The notes beneath the pieces are model-generated. The model was given only the letters and a program-made list of their open reading frames with translations. It was not told the DNA's origin and ran no database searches. A program made the translations under genes and the position numbers. Shown piece by piece: positions 19,629 to 28,106 of a DNA stretch of 52,195 bases. Position 1 is the stretch's first letter. Each line of letters opens with the position of its first letter. Source of the stretch: Ruminococcaceae bacterium P7 (lineage in GTDB: Bacteria; Bacillota; Clostridia; Oscillospirales; Acutalibacteraceae); assembly GCA_900100595.1 (NCBI GenBank), contig FMUA01000009.1:87261-139455 (forward strand), written 5' to 3'.

Positions 19629-20468
19629 TCAGTCCGCAATTTTGAGCGAGATGTCGAACGCCTTGACCGAGTGGGTGATCGCGCCGAGGGAGATGATGTC
19701 AACGCCCGTCTCGGCGATCTCGCGGATGGTTTTCTCGGTGACGTTGCCGCTCGCCTCGAGCAGCGCCTTGCCGCTCGTGATCGCGACGGCGTCGCGCATC
19801 ATTTCGCAGCTCATGTTGTCGAGCATGATGACGTCAACGCCCGCCTCGAGCGCCTGTCCCAGCTCGTCGAGGTTGCGCACCTCCAGCTCGATCTTGGTCA
19901 TGTGACCGAGCTTTGCCTTGAGCTTCGCGACGGCGTTCTGAATGCCGCCGCCCGCGTCGACGTGGTTGTCCTTGAGCATCGCCGCGTCGGAGAGATTGAA
20001 GCGGTGGTTCCTGCCGCCGCCGACGGTCACGGCGTACTTCTCGATCGCGCGCAGACCGGGGAGCGTCTTTCTGGTGTCCGCGATGGACGCCTTGGTGCCC
20101 TCGACCAGTCTGACCGCGCGGTTGGTGGCGGTCGCCACGCCGCTCATATGCTGGATGAGGTTGAGCGCGGTGCGCTCTCCTTTGAGGATGGTGCGGGTTT
20201 TGCCCTTGATTTCGGCGATGATGTCGCCCTTCTGCAGCCTGTCGCCGTCATGCTTGTAGACGGTCGCCTCAAAGCCCTTTGGCTGCAGTATTTCAAACAC
20301 GCGCAGCGCCGTGTCAATGCCGCAGAGAATGCCGTCGTCCTTCGCGAGAAAGCGCGCGCGGTTCTCCTGCTCCTCGTCGATGAGGTAGTCGGTGGCGGCG
20401 TCGAGGTAGTTGATGTCCTCGAGCAAGGCGGTGCGGATGAGGTTGTCCGTGTAGATGCTGTTGATCAT
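19629..20468 (-). CDS. nadC: Nicotinate-nucleotide pyrophosphorylase (carboxylating)
   Basis: Quinolinate phosphoribosyltransferase, which forms nicotinate mononucleotide from quinolinate and PRPP in NAD synthesis. The 279-residue protein shows the family motifs TRKTLPGLRAIEKYAV (near 131-146), GGGRNHRFNLSDAAMLKDNH and the C-terminal EASGNV and ISLGAIT barrel segments with the phosphate-binding loop. Its ATG overlaps the nadB stop as ATGA, with AGGGAGGG inside the nadB end as ribosome binding site, so translation is coupled to nadB. Confidence 0.96.
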   Translation of the reverse strand: MINSIYTDNLIRTALLEDINYLDAATDYLIDEEQENRARFLAKDDGILCGIDTALRVFEILQPKGFEATVYKHDGDRLQKGDIIAEIKGKTRTILKGERTALNLIQHMSGVATATNRAVRLVEGTKASIADTRKTLPGLRAIEKYAVTVGGGRNHRFNLSDAAMLKDNHVDAGGGIQNAVAKLKAKLGHMTKIELEVRNLDELGQALEAGVDVIMLDNMSCEMMRDAVAITSGKALLEASGNVTEKTIREIAETGVDIISLGAITHSVKAFDISLKIAD

Positions 20469-21931
20469 TGTTGTCCCTCCCTGACTTCGTCAAGAATGAT
20501 GCTCGCCACAACGGCGATGCTCTTGGCTTCAACGAGATCCGAGGTGATCTCATAGCTCTCGCTGAACAGCTTTTCGATGATTTCCTCGACCTTTTTGTAG
20601 CTCTCCTCAAACTTCTCGGGCTTGGGAAGCACAAAGTAGGCGTCCTGCAGGATTTCGCGGATCTGTGAGCGGCAGCCCGAGGGCATCTTGCTGCCCGTGA
20701 TCGGACGGTGCGCAGGCTCCAGACCGAGCGGCTTTCTTCCGTAGCGTCTGAGCTTGCGGGTGATATCCTCGGCGGCGGTACGGGAATAGACCAGCGCCTC
20801 GAGGAGCGAGTTGCTCGCAAGGCGGTTCGCGCCGTGAACGCCCGTGTGGGCGCATTCACCCGCGGCGTACAGACCGTCGATCGAGGTCTCGGAGTTGAGG
20901 TTCACGTCGATGCCGCCCATCAGGTAGTGCTGACAGGGGAACACGGGGATCCAGTCCTTGGTGATATCCACGCCCTCCTCCAGGCAGCGCTCGGAAATCA
21001 TCGGGAAGCGCTCTCTGAGGAAATCGGCGGGCTTGTGGGTGATGTCGAGATAGAAGTTCTCGCTGTGCGTGCGCAGCGACTCGCGGATGATCGCGTCGGA
21101 GACGACGTCACGGGGAGCCAGCTCGCCGCGCTTGTCGTAGTTGTGCGCGAAGCGCTTGCCCTCGCAGTTGAGCAGCACCGCGCCCTCGCCTCTGACAGCC
21201 TCGCTGATGAGGAAGCGCTCACGGTTCTCCGCGGCGGCAAAGGCGGTGGGGTGGAACTGGACGCGCGAGAGGTTCTTGATCTTCGCGCCGAGCATATAGG
21301 CAAAGGCGATGCCGTCGCCCGTGGCGATCGCGGAGTTGGTCGTGTACTTGTAGACTCTGCCGATGCCGCCCGTCGCGAGGATGCAGTAGTTGCAGCCGAA
21401 GTAGCGGCTCTCGCCGTTCCGGAGCACGCTCAGATAGAAGCCGCCGAGCGTTTTGTGCATCGAGTAGAGCAGGGCGTTGTCGAGGATCTCGACGTTGGGC
21501 AGCGTCTGCACATACGCGAGCAGACCGTCTACGATCGCCTTGCCCGTGGAGTCCTTGTGATGTACAATGCGGTGGCGGCTGTGACCTGCTTCGAGCGTCT
21601 TGCACAGACTGCCGTCGGGGTTGCGGTCGAGGTCAACGCCGAGCGCGTTGATATGGAGCACGTCCGCGGGACCCTCCTCCACCAGCTTTTCGACCGCCTT
21701 GAGGGTGTTTTTGTACTTGCCCGCGACCAGCGTGTCGGTGATATGCAGCTTGTAGTTATCGTGTATCGTGTCGAGCACGCACGCCACGCCGCCCTGTGCG
21801 AGCGAGCTGTTGGAGAGCGTCAGCTCCTTTTTGGAGAGCAGCAGCACGCTGACGTCCTTGGGGAAGCTGAGCGCGGCGTAAAGACCTGCCGCGCCTGTGC
21901 CGACAATAATCACATCGTATCGTTTGTCCAT
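20465..21931 (-). CDS. nadB: L-aspartate oxidase
   Basis: FAD enzyme that oxidises L-aspartate to iminoaspartate, the first step of de novo NAD synthesis; under anaerobiosis fumarate can act as acceptor. The 488 residues include the dinucleotide-binding motif IIVGTGAAGLYAAL (8-21), the SLAQGGVA segment (43-50), the HHKDSTG and ATGGIGRVY segments and the active-site HPTAF region, with the GECAHTGVHGANRLASNSL flavin motif. It heads the nadB-nadC unit. nadA (quinolinate synthase), normally adjacent, is not in the window. Confidence 0.96.
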   Translation of the reverse strand: MDKRYDVIIVGTGAAGLYAALSFPKDVSVLLLSKKELTLSNSSLAQGGVACVLDTIHDNYKLHITDTLVAGKYKNTLKAVEKLVEEGPADVLHINALGVDLDRNPDGSLCKTLEAGHSRHRIVHHKDSTGKAIVDGLLAYVQTLPNVEILDNALLYSMHKTLGGFYLSVLRNGESRYFGCNYCILATGGIGRVYKYTTNSAIATGDGIAFAYMLGAKIKNLSRVQFHPTAFAAAENRERFLISEAVRGEGAVLLNCEGKRFAHNYDKRGELAPRDVVSDAIIRESLRTHSENFYLDITHKPADFLRERFPMISERCLEEGVDITKDWIPVFPCQHYLMGGIDVNLNSETSIDGLYAAGECAHTGVHGANRLASNSLLEALVYSRTAAEDITRKLRRYGRKPLGLEPAHRPITGSKMPSGCRSQIREILQDAYFVLPKPEKFEESYKKVEEIIEKLFSESYEITSDLVEAKSIAVVASIILDEVREGQQ

Positions 21932-21977
21932 GATGTCACCTTTATAATTTGAGAAGTAAAAAAACTGTTTGAAAAAC

Positions 21978-22006
21978 TTTACATTCTTCCAAATTTATAT
22001 TATACT
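21978..22006 (+). promoter_or_regulatory. Promoter for hflX
   Basis: TTTACA (21978-21983) and TATACT (22001-22006) with a 17-base spacer on the plus strand. It overlaps the leftward nadB promoter almost base for base at the -10. Confidence 0.65.
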
Positions 22007-22027
22007 ACTGATTAAGCAATTAGTAAA
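21999..22027 (-). promoter_or_regulatory. Promoter for nadB-nadC
   Basis: On the minus strand, TTTACT (22027-22022) and TATAAT (22004-21999) are separated by 17 bases. Its -10 shares bases with the -10 of the divergent hflX promoter, so only one polymerase could bind at a time. Confidence 0.65.
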
Positions 22028-22069
22028 TAATAAATTTGCGATAAAATTAAGAAAAAAGGAAACAAAACC

Positions 22070-23326
22070 ATGGATATGATTTGCAACGAAGAAAAAATCA
22101 CCCGCGCGTTGCTTGTCAGTGTCGATACGGGCGGCTTTGACGCGGAGGCGTCTCTCGCGGAGCTGGAGGAGCTTGTCAAGTCCGCAGGCGCAGAGCCTGC
22201 CTTTACCGTGACGCAGAAGCTGCAGCGCCCCGAAAGCGCGACCTTCGTCGGCTCGGGCAAGCTCGAGGAGATCAAACAGATCTGCGAAGCGCAGGAGCTT
22301 GACCTCATCGTGGTGGACAGCGAGCTGTCTCCCACCCAGATCAAAAACATCGAAAACTACACCGACGTGCGCGTCATCGACCGCACCACCCTGATACTCG
22401 ACATCTTCGCGCTGCGTGCGCGCTCCAAGGAGGGCAAGCTGCAGGTCGAGCTGGCTCAGCTCAAATATCTCCTGCCGCGTCTGACGGGAAAGGGCGTCGA
22501 GATGTCCCGTCTCGGAGGCGGCATCGGCACCAGAGGTCCCGGTGAAACCAAGATCGAGACCGACCGCCGCCACATCCGCCGCCGCATGGAGACGCTCAAG
22601 GACGAGCTTGCCGAGGTGGAGAAGCACCGCAATATGCTGCGCCGCCGCCGTGAAAAGGACGGCGTGATCACCTGCGCGATCGTCGGCTACACTAACGCCG
22701 GCAAGTCCACCCTGATGAACACCCTCACCGACGCGGGCGTGCTGGCGCAGGACAAGCTGTTCGCCACGCTCGACCCGACCTCGCGCGCCCTGAAGCTGCC
22801 GGGCGGCGTCAGCGTCATGCTGATCGACACCGTCGGACTCGTCCGCAGACTGCCGCACCATCTGGTCGAAGCCTTCCGCTCTACGCTGGAGGAAGCCGCG
22901 CAGTCGGACATCATCATCAATCTCTGCGACGCGTCAAGCGAGGAAGCGCGCGTACATCTTTCCGTCACCAATGAGCTGCTCGAATCCCTCGGCTGCGGCG
23001 ATACGCCGGTCATCACGGTGCTCAACAAGTGCGACCTGCTCGACGACAGCATCCTCACGCCCGATTTCGGCGGCTATATCCGCATCAGCGCCAAGACGGG
23101 CGAGGGCATTGATAAGCTGCTCGACGCGATCGAGCACAATCTGCCCGTGCGCATGAAGCGCGTCCGTCTGCTCGTGCCGTTCGCGGCGGCGGGTATTGTC
23201 AGCGAGATCCGTCAGAAGGGTACGCTGCACAGCGAGGAGTACGTCGCCGAGGGAGTCAGCGTCGACGCGACCGTGGATGAGGCGCTCTACGCAAAGGTCA
23301 AACAGTACGAAACAGAGGAGGAATGA
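22070..23326 (+). CDS. hflX: GTPase HflX
   Basis: Ribosome-associated GTPase that splits stalled or stress-arrested 70S ribosomes. The 418-residue protein has the N-terminal HflX domain with FVGSGKLEEIK (59-69) and the glycine-rich GGGIGTRGPGETKIETDRR (149-167) linker. The G domain follows, with P-loop GYTNAGKST (206-214), DTVG, NKCD and a SAKTGEG G5 motif. Upstream is an AT-rich leader with no canonical Shine-Dalgarno beyond GAAAAAAGGAAAC. The PAP2 gene follows 3 bases after its stop. Confidence 0.95.
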   Translation: MDMICNEEKITRALLVSVDTGGFDAEASLAELEELVKSAGAEPAFTVTQKLQRPESATFVGSGKLEEIKQICEAQELDLIVVDSELSPTQIKNIENYTDVRVIDRTTLILDIFALRARSKEGKLQVELAQLKYLLPRLTGKGVEMSRLGGGIGTRGPGETKIETDRRHIRRRMETLKDELAEVEKHRNMLRRRREKDGVITCAIVGYTNAGKSTLMNTLTDAGVLAQDKLFATLDPTSRALKLPGGVSVMLIDTVGLVRRLPHHLVEAFRSTLEEAAQSDIIINLCDASSEEARVHLSVTNELLESLGCGDTPVITVLNKCDLLDDSILTPDFGGYIRISAKTGEGIDKLLDAIEHNLPVRMKRVRLLVPFAAAGIVSEIRQKGTLHSEEYVAEGVSVDATVDEALYAKVKQYETEEE

Positions 23327-23329
23327 CCG

Positions 23330-23893
23330 ATGGAACTGATCTATTCAATCGACTTTGCGATTCTCGACTTTATTCAGCAGTTCATTAAATGCGCCTTTCT
23401 CGATATCCCCATGCTGATGCTCAGCTATATGGGAGAAGCGGGCGGCGTCTGGATATTCATGGCAATCATCATGCTGTTTTTCAGGAGGACACGCGCCACG
23501 GGAGCCATGATCCTCGCGGCGATCGCGGTCACCGCCCTCATCGGAGAGGCGGCGATCAAGCACATCGTCGCACGTCCGCGTCCGTTTGTGTTGAACACGG
23601 ATATCACGCTCAATATTGCCGCCCCGTCGGGCTACAGCTTCCCGTCGGGTCACAGCAGTCTGGCCTTCACGTCGGCGGTCATCATCTTCCTGCGCGAGAA
23701 AAAAGGCTGGGGCATCGCCGCACTGGTCTTCGCGTTTTTGATCGCGTTCTCGCGGCTCTATAACTACGTCCACTTCCCGACGGATGTGCTATGCGGCATC
23801 CTGCTCGGCGTCGGAGTCGGCGTGCTCACGTACTTCGTGTTCCGCAGGACGGGTCTGGACAGACGCCTTTCGGGAGAGAAAAAGCCGAAGTAG
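23330..23893 (+). CDS. PAP2-family membrane phosphatase
   Basis: A 187-residue membrane protein of the type 2 phosphatidic acid phosphatase family. The three catalytic signatures are intact: K-x6-RP (Lys77 to Arg84-Pro85), PSGH (105-108) and SR-x5-H (Ser141-Arg142 to His148). Five to six hydrophobic segments surround them. Likely substrates are lipid phosphates such as undecaprenyl diphosphate or phosphatidylglycerol phosphate, but the sequence does not decide which. It starts 3 bases after hflX (GAGGAGG overlapping the hflX end), so it is co-transcribed. Its stop is TAG, showing that TAG is an ordinary stop in this genome. Confidence 0.92.
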   Translation: MELIYSIDFAILDFIQQFIKCAFLDIPMLMLSYMGEAGGVWIFMAIIMLFFRRTRATGAMILAAIAVTALIGEAAIKHIVARPRPFVLNTDITLNIAAPSGYSFPSGHSSLAFTSAVIIFLREKKGWGIAALVFAFLIAFSRLYNYVHFPTDVLCGILLGVGVGVLTYFVFRRTGLDRRLSGEKKPK

Positions 23894-23917
23894 GCGACCA
23901 AAACACCAAAGCGGAGG

Positions 23918-23950
23918 TTTTTTATGTGCGGAGAAATGTCACATAAAAAA
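23918..23950. repeat. AT-rich palindrome before the SRP RNA promoter
   Basis: TTTTTTATGTG (23918-23928) and CACATAAAAAA (23940-23950) form an 11-bp perfect stem. It may end the hflX-PAP2 transcript or simply separate it from the SRP RNA promoter that begins 5 bases later. Confidence 0.5.
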
Positions 23951-23954
23951 CATC

Positions 23955-23983
23955 TTGATTTTCATGAAATAGTATGCTATAAT
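23955..23983 (+). promoter_or_regulatory. Promoter for SRP RNA
   Basis: TTGATT (23955-23960) and TATAAT (23978-23983) with a 17-base spacer and a TATG preceding the -10. The predicted start at about 23990 coincides with the base of the RNA's closing stem. Confidence 0.82.
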
Positions 23984-23990
23984 TAATATT

Positions 23991-24170
23991 GATGCAAGCA
24001 GTCAAAGCGTGCAGATAAGCGAGCGGCAGGCCCTGTGCGATTGGGGCCTGTGAACCATGTCAGGCGGGGAACCGAGCAGCATTAAGCAGTGTTTCCGATG
24101 CGATACAGTCAGTCTGTCGTTCACTTATCTGCATGGTGCCGTCAGACGGCAGACGGCTTGCATTTTATTT
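23991..24170 (+). ncRNA. ffs: Signal recognition particle RNA (4.5S/SRP RNA)
   Basis: RNA scaffold of the signal recognition particle, which with Ffh targets membrane proteins. The invariant Ffh-binding S-domain hairpin is visible: TGTGAACCATGTCAGG (24050-24065), GGGGAACCGAGCAGC (24066-24080) and AAGCAG. A long rod stem GCAGATAAG (24011-24019) pairs with CTTATCTGC (24124-24132), and the ends can close with ATGCAAGC (23992-23999) and GCTTGCAT (24156-24163). The 3' side runs into a T-rich stretch that may terminate it. Ends are estimates. It lies directly upstream of dnaX, a common arrangement in Firmicutes. Confidence 0.88.
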
Positions 24171-24190
24171 TGGTGAAAAGAGGTGGCGTA

Positions 24191-25873
24191 ATGTATCAGG
24201 CGTTATACAGAAAGTGGCGTCCCAAAACCTTTGACGACGTCGCGGGACAGGAGCATATCACGACGACGCTCCGCAATGAGCTGAAAAATGACCGCATCAG
24301 CCATGCCTATCTTTTCACAGGCTCGCGCGGCACAGGCAAAACCACCTGCGCCAAGCTGCTTGCCAAGGCTGTCAACTGTCTCAATCCGCAAAACGGAAGT
24401 CCCTGCGGCGAATGTGAGATCTGCCGTGAGATCGACAACGGCACCTCCATCGACGTATTTGAGATGGACGCTGCCTCTAACCGCAAGATCGACGACATCC
24501 GCGGCATCATCGACGAGGTGCAGGGCACGCCCTACAAGTGCCGTTACAAGGTCTATATCATCGACGAGGTGCATATGCTCACCGCCGAGTCCTTCAACGC
24601 ACTGCTCAAAATCCTTGAGGAGCCGCCAAAGCATGTCGTGTTCATCCTCGCAACAACAGAAGTCCACAAGATCATGCTCACCATCCAGTCGCGCTGTCAG
24701 CGGTTTGATTTCCACCGCATTCCGCCGCGCGCCATCGCCGACAGGCTGCTCTATGTGGCAAATCAAGAGGACATCGCGCTCGACGACAGCGCCGCCATGC
24801 TGATCGCCTCGGTTTCCGACGGCGCGCTCAGAGACGCGCTCTCGCTGCTCGACCGCTGCATTTCCATCAGCCGTGACGTCAGCGACGAGGTCGTGCGTTC
24901 TGCGGCAGGTCTTGCCGACAAGGGCTATCTCTATGACCTCGCGGCGTGTGTGATTCACAAGAACGCAGCCAAGGCGCTCGAAATCGTCGACCGTCTCTAC
25001 GGCGAAGCAAAGGATATGCCGCTGCTCTGCGACGAGCTGCTTACGCATTTCCGTTCGCTGATGCTGATCAAGTCCGTCAAAAACCCGCGCGACATCGTCG
25101 TTTTTACCGACAGCGAGTTTGAACAGGCGCAGACGCAGGCGGATTACCTCTCGCTTGCGGACATCGTCTACTATATGGACATCCTCTCGCGCTCCTATCA
25201 GCGCATGGGCAAGGGTACGGGCGACCGCGTCGAAATGGAAATGGCGCTGGTCAAGCTGACCGCTCCGGAGCTGGACGTCACGAACGAAGCGATCGCCGCT
25301 CGCATCACCGCGCTGGAGAAGGCGGTCAAACGCGGTATCACCGTCGTAGCGCAGCCCGCCGTGCAGACGGAGGAGCCAAAGACGGAACCGAAAGCGGAGA
25401 CAAAAACCGAGGAATCAGCTCCCGAGGAGACGCTCATCGACCCTCCCGCAGAAAAGGAACCGCCCAAGCAGCCCGCGAAAAAGCCGCAGCCCGCACCTGC
25501 TCCCGTTCCCGCGAAGGGCGGCGGTGTGGATATTGTCGCACTCAGCAAGAATGCCAAGCCCTTCCCGCAGTGGACGGAGATCGTCGAGAGCTTCCGCACC
25601 GTCTCCAAGTCGATTTCCGCGGCGCTGACAGGCTCGCAGGCGTTCGAGAACGGCAACTATCTGCTGATTCAGGCGGACAGCGATATGGCGTTTGAGCTGC
25701 TGCGCAATTCCGAGCGGCGGCGTGACGTACACAATGCGGTTTTTGAGCATACAGGCAAGCATTACCGGCTCGGTCCCTATAAGACAGCCGAGAAAAAACA
25801 GGAAGAACAGGACCCGCTGCAAAGCCTGAAGCAAAGGCTGAAGGACAGCGGAATTGACTATACGGAAGAATAA
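24191..25873 (+). CDS. dnaX: DNA polymerase III subunit gamma/tau
   Basis: Clamp-loader ATPase of the replicative polymerase. The AAA+ module begins YQALYRKWRPKTFDDVAGQ, with Walker A GSRGTGKTT (44-52), zinc-binding cysteines at 63, 72, 75 and 78, and the IIDEVHML Walker B. A Pro/Glu/Lys-rich linker (about 390-450) leads to a C-terminal tau-like domain. The ATG at 24191 is chosen because AGAGGTGG lies just before it and the family starts here; an upstream in-frame ATG (24089) lies inside the SRP RNA gene. Length is then 560 residues. Confidence 0.95.
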   Translation: MYQALYRKWRPKTFDDVAGQEHITTTLRNELKNDRISHAYLFTGSRGTGKTTCAKLLAKAVNCLNPQNGSPCGECEICREIDNGTSIDVFEMDAASNRKIDDIRGIIDEVQGTPYKCRYKVYIIDEVHMLTAESFNALLKILEEPPKHVVFILATTEVHKIMLTIQSRCQRFDFHRIPPRAIADRLLYVANQEDIALDDSAAMLIASVSDGALRDALSLLDRCISISRDVSDEVVRSAAGLADKGYLYDLAACVIHKNAAKALEIVDRLYGEAKDMPLLCDELLTHFRSLMLIKSVKNPRDIVVFTDSEFEQAQTQADYLSLADIVYYMDILSRSYQRMGKGTGDRVEMEMALVKLTAPELDVTNEAIAARITALEKAVKRGITVVAQPAVQTEEPKTEPKAETKTEESAPEETLIDPPAEKEPPKQPAKKPQPAPAPVPAKGGGVDIVALSKNAKPFPQWTEIVESFRTVSKSISAALTGSQAFENGNYLLIQADSDMAFELLRNSERRRDVHNAVFEHTGKHYRLGPYKTAEKKQEEQDPLQSLKQRLKDSGIDYTEE

Positions 25874-25895
25874 ATTTGAAAGGAAGAGAATAATC

Positions 25896-26246
25896 ATGAA
25901 AGCAAGATTACCCAAGGGCTACGGCAACGGCGGCGCCAACAACATCCAGCAGCTCGCGCGCCAGGCGCAGAAGCTCCAGGACGATATGGAAGCGGTATCC
26001 GCCGAGCTGGAGGTCAAGGAATATGAGGCAGCTGCAGGCGGCGGCGCGGTAAAGGTCACCGTCACAGGCAAGATGGAGCTTGTCAAGGTTGAAATCCAGC
26101 CCGAGGTCGTTGATCCCGAGGATGTTGAAATGCTCTCCGATCTGGTGATGGCTGCCGCGAATGAAGCGCTCAGATCCGCCGCGAAGGAAAAGGAAGAGAG
26201 AATGGAGTCCATCTCGGGCGGTCTGAATATCCCGGGAATGTTCTGA
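25896..26246 (+). CDS. YbaB/EbfC-family nucleoid-associated protein
   Basis: A 116-residue DNA-binding protein of the YbaB/EbfC family, which forms small dimers. It has the typical glycine/asparagine-rich start (GYGNGGANNIQQLARQAQKLQDDM), the central VKVTVTGKMELVKVEIQPEVVDPEDVEML strand-helix core and a C-terminal GLNIPGMF. The start at 25896 follows AAGGAAGAG and excludes a longer in-frame extension. The dnaX-ybaB-recR order is widely conserved and suggests a role near recombination or repair. Confidence 0.95.
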   Translation: MKARLPKGYGNGGANNIQQLARQAQKLQDDMEAVSAELEVKEYEAAAGGGAVKVTVTGKMELVKVEIQPEVVDPEDVEMLSDLVMAAANEALRSAAKEKEERMESISGGLNIPGMF

Positions 26247-26247
26247 T

Positions 26248-26850
26248 ATGGCGCGTTATAACGTCGCGCCGCTGGAAAATCTCGTCGACCAATTCGAGAA
26301 AATGCCCGGTATCGGACATAAAACCGCCCAGCGGCTTGCATATTATGTGCTGAATCTGTCAAAAACAGAAGCAGAAGCGCTTGCTGCCGCGGTCACCGAG
26401 GCGCACACCCGTATCCACTATTGCAGCCGCTGCTGCAATCTGACCGACAAGGAGCTGTGTCCCGTGTGCGCGTCTCCGTCGCGCGACCACAGCGTGATCT
26501 GCGTGGTCGAAACGCCGCGCGACGCCACCGCTGTCGAGAATACGCACGAGTTTCAGGGTGTGTACCATGTGCTTCACGGCTCTATCTCACCGCTCAACGG
26601 CATTTCGCCCGAGGAGCTGACCGTCAAGGAGCTGCTCGCGACGATTGCGCAGGGCGGCGTCAGCGAGGTCATCATGGCGACCAATCCCACCGTGGAGGGC
26701 GACGCGACCGCGCTCTATCTCTCGGGGCTGTTGAAGCCCATGGGCATCAAGGTCACACGCCTTGCCTACGGTATTCCCGTGGGCGGCGATCTGGAGTACG
26801 CCGACGAGTACACGCTTGCAAAGGCGCTGGAAGGCAGGAATGAGATTTAA
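26248..26850 (+). CDS. recR: Recombination mediator RecR
   Basis: Ring-forming protein that works with RecO (and RecF) to load RecA at gaps. The 200-residue protein shows the helix-hairpin-helix segment [20 protein letters not shown] (17-36), the zinc finger with Cys59, Cys62, Cys71 and Cys74, and a Toprim domain (ICVVETPRD...[19 protein letters not shown]). It starts 1 base after ybaB's stop and its last base overlaps the smpB ATG. Confidence 0.97.
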   Translation: MARYNVAPLENLVDQFEKMPGIGHKTAQRLAYYVLNLSKTEAEALAAAVTEAHTRIHYCSRCCNLTDKELCPVCASPSRDHSVICVVETPRDATAVENTHEFQGVYHVLHGSISPLNGISPEELTVKELLATIAQGGVSEVIMATNPTVEGDATALYLSGLLKPMGIKVTRLAYGIPVGGDLEYADEYTLAKALEGRNEI

Positions 26851-27314
26851 TGGCTGAACAACTCAAAACCATCGCTCAGAATAAAAAAGCCCGCCACGAC
26901 TACTTCATCGAGGAGAGCTTCGAGGCAGGTATCGAGCTCTGCGGCACCGAGGTCAAATCCATCCGTGGCGGCAGGGTGAATCTCAAGGACAGCTGGTGCT
27001 CGATCGTCGAGGGAGAGATTTTTGTCAACGGCATGCACATCTCGCCCTACGAGCACGGCAACATTTTTAACCGCGACCCGATGCGCGTCCGCAAGCTGCT
27101 GATGCACAAGAAGGAGATCAACCGTCTCTACGGCACCGTCAAGCAGACGGGCTACTCGCTGATTCCGATCAGCCTGTACTTCAAGGGCAGCCGCGTGAAG
27201 CTGCAGGTCGGACTGTGCCGCGGCAAAAAGCTCTACGACAAGCGCGAGGATATGGCAAAGCGCACTGCCAAGCGCGATATCGAGCGCGCGCTCAAGGAGC
27301 AGAGCAGAGGATAA
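26850..27314 (+). CDS. smpB: SsrA-binding protein SmpB
   Basis: Partner protein of tmRNA in trans-translation, rescuing ribosomes stalled on broken mRNA. The 154 residues include the conserved [20 protein letters not shown] start, GTEVKSIR and the C-terminal basic tail ([20 protein letters not shown]) that enters the mRNA channel. The ATG overlaps the last base of recR's TAA. The tmRNA gene itself begins 66 bases after the smpB stop, so both halves of the system are adjacent. Confidence 0.97.
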   Translation: MAEQLKTIAQNKKARHDYFIEESFEAGIELCGTEVKSIRGGRVNLKDSWCSIVEGEIFVNGMHISPYEHGNIFNRDPMRVRKLLMHKKEINRLYGTVKQTGYSLIPISLYFKGSRVKLQVGLCRGKKLYDKREDMAKRTAKRDIERALKEQSRG

Positions 27315-27380
27315 GTTTTCATTATATATAGTATACAGTATTATTTAGTATTATTGCGAAGCGCTGCTTCGCAAATATAT

Positions 27381-27724
27381 GGGGATGTAAAGGCTTCGAC
27401 GGGGAGCGTGAACCCTGATAAGCGAGCGGCGGTGCGGAACCGCCATAAAATCCGCAGCTTAAAAATAACTGAGAAAAATACAGTTGCTTTAGCAGCGTAA
27501 GCTGCTCGTCCCTGTGCGGAGTACCTCGGCCGCACAAGGGGCGTCGATCAGAGGTAAATGTGAACAGGGGAGTGCTCCGACTCCTGTCACACATCAGGAG
27601 CTGCCGAGCCGCGTAGCCTGTCAACGGGCGCCGCGGTAAGGGAGATTCAAAACATTGACTGCGCTCGGAGAAAGTCAGGGCAAATACTTTTCGGACGGGG
27701 GTTCGATTCCCCCCATCTCCACCA
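27381..27724 (+). ncRNA. ssrA: Transfer-messenger RNA (tmRNA)
   Basis: The one-piece tmRNA is recognisable from GGGGATGTAAAGGCTTCGACGG at the 5' end through GGGTTCGATTCCCCCCATCTCCACCA at the 3' end, so the terminal CCA is genomically encoded. The tag frame ends ACAGTTGCTTTAGCAGCG-TAA (stop 27498-27500), reading NTVALAA at the C-terminus. Going back in frame gives RSLKITEKNTVALAA from CGC at 27453. The exact resume codon is uncertain. Pseudoknot regions follow the tag. A strong terminator lies at 27799-27835. Confidence 0.95.
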
Positions 27725-27798
27725 AACAAGTATTGGATGAACACCTACTTTTTCAGCGGCGGATTTGCCGTAAAATGTGTTCTCTGATACAACAACAG

Positions 27799-27836
27799 AA
27801 CGCCGTTTCAGTGTAAAAGCTGGAACGGCGTTTTTC
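27799..27836 (+). terminator. Terminator after tmRNA
   Basis: AACGCCGTTTCAG (27799-27811) pairs with CTGGAACGGCGTT (27820-27832), 13 bp with one U.G wobble and an 8-base loop, followed by TTTC. Confidence 0.85.
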
Positions 27837-27924
27837 TGTTTATTAGGACTTTTTTGATCCGCACATTCGATTTATTGGTAATCCCCGTTTATAATGGAAT
27901 CATCAAATGAAACGGAGGGAAAAA

Positions 27925-28104
27925 ATGAGAAATCCAAAGTATCACATTTATCTAACGCACGATGAACGACGCACGGTCATCAACAGCCTGATTGATTTGA
28001 GGAACGACCTCATCTCACGGGGCAAATACACCGACATCATAGATGAACTTATAATCAAGCTCACGAAAGCCAAAGTCAAGAAAATCAAGGTCGAGGAGGT
28101 CTGA
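27925..28104 (+). CDS. Small mobile-element-associated protein
   Basis: A 59-residue basic protein (MRNPKYHIYLTHDERRTVINSLIDLRNDL...) of a type that I associate with conjugative and mobilisable elements of gut Firmicutes, where it often precedes tnpV; no function is known to me. It starts at 27925, 6 bases after GGAGG, and a longer in-frame start (27907) is less likely. TnpV follows after 2 bases. Codon use is more AT-rich than in the neighbouring core genes. Confidence 0.7.
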   Translation: MRNPKYHIYLTHDERRTVINSLIDLRNDLISRGKYTDIIDELIIKLTKAKVKKIKVEEV

Positions 28105-28106
28105 AA

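Noticed and set aside
27322..27744. Minus-strand frame over tmRNA
   Set aside because: It is antisense to a clear structured RNA gene and has no translation signal.
27725..27798. Attachment-site repeat of the tmRNA 3' end
   Set aside because: I looked for a second copy of the T-loop and acceptor sequence downstream and saw none in this window.
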